Positions 1 to 5,970 of a stretch of DNA of 13,912 bases are shown here, in pieces. A model generated the notes under the pieces. The model saw nothing but the letters and a program-made list of their open reading frames with translations. It searched no databases and had not been told where the DNA came from. Location: positions 1 to 13,912 of the forward strand of contig JAZQDW010000003.1 in NCBI GenBank assembly GCA_045546995.1, given 5' to 3'. The position numbers and the translations under genes are program-made. This DNA comes from Firm-08 sp045546995. Lineage in GTDB: Bacteria > Bacillota > Clostridia > Oscillospirales > QAKW01. Within the stretch, counting starts at the first letter, position 1. The number at the start of each line of letters is the position of its first letter.

Positions 1-45
1 ACCCACCTCCTGGGCTCACAGAACGACATGGCTACGATCCGACTT

Positions 46-190
46 GGGAGAGATAACGAAACTCCCCATTCTGCCCCTTGGCTCCCTCTGACGAGGGAGC
101 TGTCCGAGCGTCAGCGAGGACTGAGGGAGAGATAACGAAACTTCCCATTCTGCCCCTTGCCCCCTCTGACGAAGGGAGAGATAACGAAAA
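46..190. repeat. Three direct copies of a 16-bp motif
   Basis: The motif GGGAGAGATAACGAAA occurs at 46-61, 125-140 and 174-189, and once more near the far end of the window (13850-13865). The first two copies continue into a shared stretch ending in CCATTCTGCCCCTTG. The third follows a shortened form of the CCCTCTGACGA..GGGAG hairpin, so it looks like a decayed or internally deleted unit. No open reading frame with a ribosome binding site crosses this block. Confidence 0.85.
76..153. repeat. 78-bp intergenic repeat, copy A
   Basis: This stretch is identical over 78 bp to 13801-13878 in the same orientation. It contains the hairpin GCTCCCTC-tgac-GAGGGAGC (81-100) and further arms (CTCCCTC near 82-88 with GAGGGAG at 123-129) that would allow a branched, cloverleaf-like fold. 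It resembles REP-type intergenic repeats that I associate with Oscillospiraceae genomes; that association is from memory. Its function is unknown. Confidence 0.85.
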
Positions 191-237
191 ATAAGATGCT
201 CCGGCAGAAACCCTGGGTTCTTGCCATTACAAATTGG

Positions 238-387
238 CTTTTGGCCAAACGGCCAAAAGGCTTCCTTGACGATTGAGCCGCCGAAAGTGGCGAGATCACT
301 TCACTCTGCTTTTTGTGCCAAAGGCGTAAAAAGCAGAACTTCACGCCGACGTCGTCGGCGCTTCACTTTTGCGGCATTGCCGCAAAA
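238..387. repeat. Array of short hairpins separated by (T)TCACT spacers
   Basis: Perfect small stem-loops follow one another: CTTTTGGCC-aaac-GGCCAAAAG (238-259), CTGCTTTTT...AAAAAGCAG (306-336), GCCGAC-gtc-GTCGGC (about 345-359) and TTTTGCGGC-att-GCCGCAAAA (367-387). The linkers carry recurring TCACTTCACT, TTCAC and ATCACTT words. The hairpin sequences differ from each other while the spacer words recur. This is a non-coding zone that could act on transcript folding or be a spreading repeat family. Confidence 0.6.
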
Positions 388-450
388 ACATCACTTACCA
401 AACGGGAAACCATCGTTTCTATTCGAAAGCGTACGTTTACCTTACACCCC

Positions 451-479
451 TTGTAAACCGCCGCAAAATATGCTATTCT
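451..479 (+). promoter_or_regulatory. Putative sigma-A promoter of the MBL hydrolase gene
   Basis: TTGTAA at 451-456 and TATTCT at 474-479 are separated by 17 bp. A TGC just before the -10 gives an extended -10 element. The start codon at 513 is preceded by GGAGG at 503-507. Confidence 0.5.
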
Positions 480-512
480 TATAAAAAAGCATCTAAATTT
501 ACGGAGGTTTTT

Positions 513-1235
513 ATGAAGATCTGTTTTCTCGGCACGGGCCACGGTGTGCCCGAAGCGCATAAAAAATGTACCGCCACCCTCTTGCAGGTGGGTCAAAATT
601 ATTATTTGATCGATGCCGGCTGTGACGTCGCCTACGAGCTGGCCGAACGCCGCCTTCCCTTTGAAAATGTTAAGGCCGTGTTCATCACCCATCCCCACAG
701 CGACCATACCAACGGCCTCATCCCCTTTATGACCATCACCCAGTGGTATTACAAAGAGGCCGACTTCACCGTCTTTTTCCCCGACGAAGCAACAGAGAAC
801 GCCTATCGTACCCAGGTGTTCCCGGGACTGCGGGTGCCCCTGCGGCCCGAACAGCGCCTGGCGCACTATCAGGAGGGCGTGATTTACGATGACGGCGTGC
901 TCCGCCTCACCGCCTTCCCCACACAGCATTGTCCCCATTCCTTTGCCTTTTTGGCAGAGGCCGAGGGCAAACGGGTGCTCTTCTCCGGCGATCTCAAGGA
1001 CCCCGCCATCGATTTCCCTGCCGTGGACGAGCTGGACGCCGCCATCGTGGAATGCGCCCATTTCCCCATTATGCAGTACGCCACCGCCCTGCAGGACAAA
1101 CAGGTCGGCGCCGTGTATATCAACCATTTCGGCACTTACATCGGCCGCCGCAACCCCCAGGATTTCAAGCCCTTGGCGGCCGCCCTGCCCTGCCCCGTCA
1201 TCCCCACCACCGACGGAATGAGCATCGAAATTTAA
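513..1235 (+). CDS. MBL-fold metallo-hydrolase (RNase Z/PhnP-like group)
   Basis: A 240-residue cytoplasmic enzyme of the metallo-beta-lactamase superfamily, expected to hydrolyse a phosphodiester or other ester with two bound zinc ions. Seen in the sequence: the N-terminal GTGHGVP glycine-rich strand (residues 7-13), the HxHxDH signature as THPHSDHTNG (His60, His62, Asp64, His65), His139 in TQH, Asp160 in FSGD and His205 in INHFG. Together these are a full set of metal ligands. No signal peptide or membrane segment is visible. The start at 513 was chosen because GGAGG lies six bases upstream and the protein opens directly on the first beta strand; a longer reading from 369 would run through the hairpin array. 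It stands alone, with its own promoter and terminator. The substrate cannot be read from sequence. The length is shorter than typical RNase Z, so it is better called an uncharacterised MBL hydrolase. Confidence 0.88.
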   Translation: MKICFLGTGHGVPEAHKKCTATLLQVGQNYYLIDAGCDVAYELAERRLPFENVKAVFITHPHSDHTNGLIPFMTITQWYYKEADFTVFFPDEATENAYRTQVFPGLRVPLRPEQRLAHYQEGVIYDDGVLRLTAFPTQHCPHSFAFLAEAEGKRVLFSGDLKDPAIDFPAVDELDAAIVECAHFPIMQYATALQDKQVGAVYINHFGTYIGRRNPQDFKPLAAALPCPVIPTTDGMSIEI

Positions 1236-1243
1236 GACCCTCT

Positions 1244-1277
1244 GCCGGACGATCCCACCGATCGCCCGGCCTTTTTT
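1244..1277 (+). terminator. Rho-independent terminator after the MBL gene
   Basis: GCCGG-a-CGATC / GATCG-c-CCGGC forms a ten-pair stem with one internal mismatch and the loop CCACC. It is followed by TTTTTT at 1272-1277 and a second T run further on. The stop codon is nine bases upstream. Confidence 0.85.
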
Positions 1278-1290
1278 ATCTTTTTTGTAT

Positions 1291-1310
1291 GTAAAGCAAT
1301 TTTGCCTTAC
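1291..1310. repeat. GTAAAGC..GCCTTAC near-palindrome
   Basis: GTAAAGCAATTTTGCCTTAC is a near-perfect 20-bp dyad with one mismatched pair. A perfect relative (GTAAAGCAAA / TTTGCTTTAC) sits at 13619-13638, and a shorter one (GTAAAG-ttt-CTTTAC) at 11342-11356. All three are intergenic. It may be a small repeat family or a protein-binding dyad. Confidence 0.5.
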
Positions 1311-1341
1311 ACACTTTTGACGAGGAAATTATCCGAAACAG

Positions 1342-1371
1342 TTTACAATTTCCGACGGTATATGCTATAAT
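1342..1371 (+). promoter_or_regulatory. Putative sigma-A promoter of the zinc-ribbon/CHAT-like gene
   Basis: TTTACA (1342-1347) and a perfect TATAAT (1366-1371) are 18 bp apart (17 bp if TTACAA is used as -35). TGC precedes the -10, giving an extended -10. A GGAAGGAG ribosome binding site follows at 1396-1403, before the ATG at 1412. Confidence 0.7.
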
Positions 1372-1411
1372 GATTTTAATATATCAATAATCCTTGGAAG
1401 GAGATAACGTT

Positions 1412-3865
1412 ATGTATTGTCCCAGATGTGGCGCGCCGCTCAATAACGGCGTCTGCCCCTATTGCAGCACGAGCGGCGCGGTCGGCGCCGATGCCAAAAC
1501 GGGCGCCGCCTCCTACGGCGTCCCCGGCAAACGTTCCCCCAATAAAAAGTTGCTGTTGGCCGCCATCATTGCCGCCGCAGTATTGGCGCTGGGCGGCATC
1601 GGCCTGCTGGTCAGCGCACTGCTCGGCAACGCCTCCCCCGAAGCCAACGCGATCTATAAAGAATACACCGCCGTCACCGACGACGTCAAGGAGCTGGAGG
1701 CCGCCTATGTCACCGACGGCAACGTCCCGCCCGAAAAGACCGACGCCCTGCTGGACGAGGTGGAAAAGCTGGCAAATCAATATCAGGCCGACGGCATCAT
1801 CGACTCCTACGACCGGCAGGAGAACAGCATCTGCTTTAAATTCAGCAGCGGCGCAAATTATCTGTACACGCCGCCCTCCACCGATTTTCTGGCCGGCTCC
1901 GGCGAGATCCTGACCATCGAGCCCTACGCCTCCGTCGGCGAATTTGATTCCTGCTTCCAATACACCGGCAAAAACCCCGATCAATTCGCCGACACGTTGG
2001 CAGAAAATCTGCCCACACAGCTGTCCTTCCCCAACGCCAACGACTGGGACACCCTCACCTTCGATCAGGTATCCCAAATGGGCGATCACCAGATCATCTT
2101 GTGGTTTGGCCACGGCGGCTACACCCGTGAGTTCGGCTCGGTGCTGGGCACCTCCGTTGATATTCGGGACGCCCGTTCGATCAAGCCCTACGTGGACGGC
2201 CTGCGCAACGGCGAGATTCTGTTAAGCGCGGATAAATTCTGTATCTCCGCCGCCTTTTTTGACAAGCATCTGCAGGACGGCTCACTCAATGGCAGTATGG
2301 TCATTCTGGCCGCCTGTGAAAGCGCCGCTGACAACCGTCTGGCCACCGCCTTTATAAACAAAGGCGCCTCGGTGGTCATGGCCAATGATAAGAGCATCCG
2401 CGTACTGTATATGCTGGATATGCTGGACACCTTTGTCACCGAGCTGAGCCGTAAGGACGGCAACACCTGCCCCACGGCCGATGAGGCGCTGCTGAAGGCC
2501 AAGCAAAAGCACGGCTATCGGGACAGCATCATTCAGGGCGTAGGCGCCCAGGTACAGCTCATCTACGCCGAAGGTCAGTCTGATTACCGTTTAAGCGATA
2601 CCCCCGCCCAATCTGCGCCGCAGACCGAGCCGCAAACCCAACCCCAGGCGCCCGCCCAATCCGGTGACAAGATCACCATCACCACCAACGGCGCCATCCC
2701 CTCCATCCCCGCCAAGGTTCTCTCTCCGAACTCAGCGGTAGAGATCCTGATGGAAAACCAGGATGTCTGGATGATCACCGACCCCACCAATCAGGTCTTT
2801 GGTTACAGCCTGCTGGACGTTGATTTTGACGGCACGCTGGAACTGATCAGCAGTGAATACGGCGGCAGCGGCTTTTTCAGCTTTAACCGCTATTTCAAGA
2901 TCGACGCCAAAAACCGCACCGTCAAGGAGATCGCCTCTCCCGACGAGGACGAGGGCGGCTTTGATTACTACGCCAAGGACAGCGACAATCTGATCCTACT
3001 GAAGGATCAAAGCAGCGGCGCCATGGCCTATTACAGTCTGGATTCCGTCCGCGCCGGCTCCTCCGAAAACGGCGTCCTGTACGGCACGTTCTACTATAAG
3101 GGCGGTCAGGTCCGCACCGACGTGCTTTTCTCCGAGACCCGCAGTGGCGCCAACCAGACCTTCTCCTACTTCCAAAACGACAAGCCGGTCGAGCTCGACA
3201 AACAACGCTATCAAAAGCTCAAGGCTGAATATCTGCGCTCCTTCCCTGATATGGATCTGGATTGGGAACGTATCGACGGCTACGTGTACAGCACCGCCTC
3301 TGCCGAACACCGCAAAAGAATGCTGTTGGAGGCCTACACCGAATTCAGCTATGAAGGCTTTTCTTTTGAGCGCATCAACACCTATGACGCGCAGGCTCCC
3401 GCCGCCGCGCCGACCGCTCCCACCGTCAGCAAGACCATGGTGATGTGCGACTATAAGGGTATGACCTTGGGCGACGTCATCAAAATGTGGGGCAGTGACT
3501 ATAAAATACTTGACAGCCTGCTGTACGGCGGCTGGGGCGGTATCTATTACGAGGACGAGCGTTGCCCCTTTATGTTCTGCTTCAGAGAAAGCGCCATTCC
3601 GACCAAGATCGACCCCTCCGCCCCGCTGGCCGGTATTGAAGCCTATCCCTCGGCCAAGGACGGCAAGTTTTACGTCACCGACAACCTTCCCATCACCCAC
3701 AACTATGCCAAGGTTGCCGCCGCCCTGCGGGATGGCGAAGGCTACTTTGATGAAATGGAGGGCGGCCTTGCCTACGACGGCGACGTAAACGGTTGCCACT
3801 ATAACTTCGTGTGGGACGAGACCGCCACCACCGGCGCCCCCCGCCTGATCACCGTCAGCTTCTGA
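1412..3865 (+). CDS. Membrane-anchored zinc-ribbon protein with CHAT/caspase-like protease domain
   Basis: An 817-residue protein. Seen in order: a zinc ribbon with two CxxC pairs (Cys3/Cys6, Cys15/Cys18); a Gly/Ala linker; basic residues KRSPNKK (40-46) and one membrane helix (about 47-71), which by the positive-inside rule puts the rest outside; a charged helical segment (80-125); a domain at about 165-390; a Pro/Gln-rich linker (397-417); a DVDFDGTLEL stretch (469-478) resembling a calcium-binding loop; and a C-terminal domain (about 675-817) I do not recognise. The 165-390 domain holds LWFGHGG (His234) and, 68 residues later, VILAACES (Cys302) followed by LATAFINKGASVVMA. This is the His/Cys dyad arrangement of CHAT and other clan CD (caspase-like) peptidases. 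A surface-exposed, caspase-like protease is an inference. The start at 1412 fits the GGAAGGAG site; an in-frame TTG at 1394 lies upstream of that site. It is monocistronic. Confidence 0.62.
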   Translation: MYCPRCGAPLNNGVCPYCSTSGAVGADAKTGAASYGVPGKRSPNKKLLLAAIIAAAVLALGGIGLLVSALLGNASPEANAIYKEYTAVTDDVKELEAAYVTDGNVPPEKTDALLDEVEKLANQYQADGIIDSYDRQENSICFKFSSGANYLYTPPSTDFLAGSGEILTIEPYASVGEFDSCFQYTGKNPDQFADTLAENLPTQLSFPNANDWDTLTFDQVSQMGDHQIILWFGHGGYTREFGSVLGTSVDIRDARSIKPYVDGLRNGEILLSADKFCISAAFFDKHLQDGSLNGSMVILAACESAADNRLATAFINKGASVVMANDKSIRVLYMLDMLDTFVTELSRKDGNTCPTADEALLKAKQKHGYRDSIIQGVGAQVQLIYAEGQSDYRLSDTPAQSAPQTEPQTQPQAPAQSGDKITITTNGAIPSIPAKVLSPNSAVEILMENQDVWMITDPTNQVFGYSLLDVDFDGTLELISSEYGGSGFFSFNRYFKIDAKNRTVKEIASPDEDEGGFDYYAKDSDNLILLKDQSSGAMAYYSLDSVRAGSSENGVLYGTFYYKGGQVRTDVLFSETRSGANQTFSYFQNDKPVELDKQRYQKLKAEYLRSFPDMDLDWERIDGYVYSTASAEHRKRMLLEAYTEFSYEGFSFERINTYDAQAPAAAPTAPTVSKTMVMCDYKGMTLGDVIKMWGSDYKILDSLLYGGWGGIYYEDERCPFMFCFRESAIPTKIDPSAPLAGIEAYPSAKDGKFYVTDNLPITHNYAKVAAALRDGEGYFDEMEGGLAYDGDVNGCHYNFVWDETATTGAPRLITVSF

Positions 3866-3901
3866 CCCTATTTTTCAATCAATCTCTGCAAAAAAATGAG
3901 T

Positions 3902-4113
3902 TCGCCTTTGGCCAAGTGTTCGTAAGGACACTTGGCCGGTTTTATTCGCCAAAGGCGAGTTATATTGCTTCGCAGTGATATTCGGCTAAAAGCCGAGTGA
4001 TATTGCCTTCGGCAGTTTATGGGCGAATAAAATATCACTAAAACCGCAAGGTTTTAATATCACTTGACCGCAAGGTCAAATATAACTGTGAGACCTGTCT
4101 CACAATATCACTT
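3902..4113. repeat. Mirrored hairpin array with GTGATATT / AATATCAC spacers
   Basis: A run of stem-loops: nested stems TCGCCTTTGGC (3902-3912) with GCCAAAGGCGA (3948-3958) around GGCCAAGTGT / ACACTTGGCC (3910-3937); TCGGCT-aaa-AGCCGA (3982-3996); TGCC-ttc-GGCA (4004-4014); AAAACC-gcaa-GGTTTT (4040-4055); TTGACC-gcaa-GGTCAA (4064-4079); TGTGAGAC-ct-GTCTCACA (4088-4105). The left spacers read AGTGATATT and the right spacers AATATCACT. TTTATTCGCC (3941-3950) pairs with GGCGAATAAA (4022-4031), so much of the block is symmetric about roughly 4018. It lies between convergent genes and codes for nothing I can support. Confidence 0.75.
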
Positions 4114-4147
4114 CTTTGAGATAGGTTAAAAGGGTTTTAGGTTCTCC

Positions 4148-4187
4148 TAACAAGTGACATTTGGGCGCCAAAATGTCCTGCTTGTTA
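4148..4187. repeat. 40-bp imperfect palindrome
   Basis: TAACAAG (4148-4154) pairs with CTTGTTA (4181-4187). Inside it, GACATTTGGGCGCC pairs with GGCGCCAAAATGTC (4156-4177) with one mismatch, and the two parts are offset by a two-base indel. TGTGAGAC is repeated directly at 4088 and 4191, on either side. The look is that of a recombination end or a strong cruciform, but no mobile element gene is attached. Confidence 0.5.
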
Positions 4188-4203
4188 CGGTGTGAGACAA
4201 AAG

Positions 4204-4238
4204 AAAAACTGTGCAGAAATCATCTGCACAGTTTTTTT
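4204..4238. terminator. Bidirectional terminator between convergent genes
   Basis: AAAAACTGTGCAG (4204-4216) pairs perfectly over 13 bp with CTGCACAGTTTTT (4224-4236). The A and T runs on both sides suit termination in either direction. It serves the minus-strand YgjV-like gene ending at 4277 and could also stop transcription arriving from the plus-strand gene. Confidence 0.85.
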
Positions 4239-4276
4239 CTGTCCTTAGGAAACCTACTCATTGGCGAACTCATTTT

Positions 4277-4783
4277 TTATTTACTTTCACTTTTTCTGAA
4301 ACGCAGGATGCCGATGAGGGCGGAAATAAAGGAAATGCTCTCGCTGATCATACCGCTGTACGACAGGGCGATCAGGTTGTAGACAAACACCATCGGGCAG
4401 GTGACCAGCACGCTCTTGCGCAGATTTTGGGCGTCACATACCCCCATGCACACCGTATTGATCATCAGTCCCCCCACGATCAACAGCGAATGATATCCGT
4501 CCCAGGAAAACAAACTGACACCGGCCATCACCACCGCCAACACAATGGGCAGCCACACCCCCGAAAGGGGCTTTTTGTCCCGATGATAAAACAGCAGATT
4601 ACGGATAATACAAATAATATTCAGCGCAAAGCCCGAATAGGCGCCGATCAAAATATACTGTAAGCAGATCAACGCCGTTGCCAGCGTCTGCACCACCAAC
4701 AGCTTTTTCTTTTCCGACACCTGATAGGACAGAAAAAACATAACAATGGCCACGCCGCCGATACAATGTCCCAATATTTTCAT
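4277..4783 (-). CDS. YgjV-like small integral membrane protein
   Basis: A 168-residue, very hydrophobic protein. I read five to six membrane helices, near residues 5-20, 28-47, 50-65, 77-93, 99-116 and 127-160, with short charged loops (SEKKK at 23-27, YHRDKK at 66-71). The GHCIGGVAIVMFFLSYQ opening, the KLLVVQ start of helix 2 and the RNLLF motif recall the Imp-YgjV family of bacterial inner membrane proteins, whose function is not established. The start at 4783 was chosen for the GGAGGGGAG site just upstream; an in-frame upstream start at 4831 lies ahead of the promoter -10. It has its own promoter and is followed by a strong terminator, so it is probably monocistronic. Confidence 0.72.
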   Translation of the reverse strand: MKILGHCIGGVAIVMFFLSYQVSEKKKLLVVQTLATALICLQYILIGAYSGFALNIICIIRNLLFYHRDKKPLSGVWLPIVLAVVMAGVSLFSWDGYHSLLIVGGLMINTVCMGVCDAQNLRKSVLVTCPMVFVYNLIALSYSGMISESISFISALIGILRFRKSESK

Positions 4784-4803
4784 ACGCTCCCCTCCACTGC
4801 TTA

Positions 4804-4831
4804 AGTATAACAAATCCTTCTCAAAAATCAA
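4804..4831 (-). promoter_or_regulatory. Putative promoter of the YgjV-like gene
   Basis: On the minus strand, TTGATT (4826-4831) and TATACT (4804-4809) are 16 bp apart, and the ATG at 4783 follows about 20 bases after the -10. The leader is therefore very short. The upstream capA terminator (4845-4868) ends just before the -35. Confidence 0.45.
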
Positions 4832-4844
4832 TCGGTTCTACAAA

Positions 4845-4868
4845 AATAAAAACCGCCCGCAGGCGGAT
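4845..4868 (-). terminator. Rho-independent terminator of the ald-capA unit
   Basis: On the minus strand, CCGCC-tgcg-GGCGG follows the capA TAA almost immediately and runs into TTTTTATTTTT. The stem is short but GC-only, and the T run is long. Confidence 0.8.
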
Positions 4869-4869
4869 T

Positions 4870-5958
4870 TTATTTTTCATTGGTCAGATTGTAAGATGGA
4901 AACAACTCCCGCCAAACGTCGGTATGGGCCTCACAGTCCAGAAAATGCCCGAATCTGTCATAATCCTTTTGAGTGGCGTCGGGGGCGCAGGCTGCCGCAA
5001 CGGTAGCAAGATAAACGGGCTTTACGCTCTCGCAAAAATCGTGCCAGCCTTGTTTCCATCGTCCGTCCGCAAGCATCTCATTCCGCTCGGCAAAGGCGGC
5101 GAGAATGGCCTTCTTTTCCTCCCCCTTGGCCAGCGTAATACCGTTTTTCGTGTTCACGATGGGAATAAACTCGATCTTGTCTGTAACGGTATCATACTTT
5201 ACAGCCAGAAGATTGTTCCAGGTCTCGGGATGTGCCGGCGCGGCAATGACAAAATGAAAATTGCCCTGTCCGTACAGAATATGACACCCCTCGTATTCCT
5301 CATAGGCGCCGATGCAATGGGTGTGCTGACAAAGCACTACGTCCGCGCCGTTGTGCGCCATGGCTCTGCACACCTGCCGCAGCCGCGGCGAAGGATACTG
5401 ACAATGCTCTTTTCCGCCGTGATACAGCACAATTACCCGATCGCAGTTTTCCTTTGCCCGACGGATATCCTCCACAGTATCAAAGGCGTCAAAGGGGCGA
5501 CTGCCCATCCGATCCTCCAACGCATAGGAATATTCATGCTCGCAAACGGCGATCAGACAGATCCGTTCTCCGTCCTTTTCCACAACCAGATTTTTCCTTG
5601 CATCTTCATAATCGGCGCCAAAACCGGTATAATCAATTCCCACGGCATCCAATGCGCGCAGGGAATCACGTACACCCCGCTTTCCGTAGTCAAAGAAATG
5701 GTTGTTGCTCAGTCCCACGTGGGTCACACCCAGCTCCTTGAGGATCTCAGCCGTGCGCAGCGGCGCCGCCAGCGGTGGCCCGAACTTTTTGATGGGCTCA
5801 TCACTTTCGGTGATGGCGCACTCCAGATTTACAAAATTGATATCATTGCCCTCAAACAACTGCACCGTGTCGGTAAACAGCGTTTGCGTTTTCCCCGCCG
5901 CAAACAGCGGCGAGGTGATCTTTGACGGGCAAATATCGCCCAACAGCAGCGTTTTCAT
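4870..5958 (-). CDS. CapA-like metallophosphatase family protein
   Basis: A 362-residue member of the CapA (PGA_cap) family, a calcineurin-like metallophosphatase fold; some members act in poly-gamma-glutamate synthesis, most are uncharacterised. Seen: LLLGDICPS with Gly7-Asp8, VNLECAIT (43-50), GLSNNHFFDYG (82-92), VLYHGGKEHCQYPS (177-190), LCQHTHCIGAYEEYEG (209-224) and LYGQGNFHF (228-236). These are the expected metal-binding and fold motifs in the right order. No signal peptide, lipobox or membrane segment precedes the first strand, whereas classical CapA is membrane anchored, so this looks cytoplasmic. The start at 5958 has AGGAGAGG upstream, placed in the 12-base gap after the ald stop, so the two genes are cotranscribed and translation may be coupled. 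The link to alanine metabolism is suggestive, but the substrate is unknown. Confidence 0.85.
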   Translation of the reverse strand: MKTLLLGDICPSKITSPLFAAGKTQTLFTDTVQLFEGNDINFVNLECAITESDEPIKKFGPPLAAPLRTAEILKELGVTHVGLSNNHFFDYGKRGVRDSLRALDAVGIDYTGFGADYEDARKNLVVEKDGERICLIAVCEHEYSYALEDRMGSRPFDAFDTVEDIRRAKENCDRVIVLYHGGKEHCQYPSPRLRQVCRAMAHNGADVVLCQHTHCIGAYEEYEGCHILYGQGNFHFVIAAPAHPETWNNLLAVKYDTVTDKIEFIPIVNTKNGITLAKGEEKKAILAAFAERNEMLADGRWKQGWHDFCESVKPVYLATVAAACAPDATQKDYDRFGHFLDCEAHTDVWRELFPSYNLTNEK

Positions 5959-5970
5959 TTTGCCTCTCCT

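Noticed and set aside
363..1127. Long minus-strand reading frame opposite the MBL gene (254 codons)
   Set aside because: It has no ribosome binding site, a Gly/His/Val-rich composition typical of an antisense shadow, and lies opposite a gene with a complete set of catalytic motifs.
513..3865. MBL gene and zinc-ribbon/CHAT-like gene as one operon or two-gene defence system
   Set aside because: A strong terminator at 1244-1277 and a separate consensus promoter at 1342-1371 lie between them, so cotranscription is unlikely.
3902..4113. Possible CRISPR array
   Set aside because: The recurring units are eight to nine bases, invert orientation half-way and are separated by self-complementary stems of unequal length; there are no identical 25-40 base repeats and no cas genes.
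4924..5925. Plus-strand frame of 333 codons opposite capA
   Set aside because: It is the antisense of a well-supported CapA family gene with promoter, ribosome binding site and terminator; no recognisable motif.
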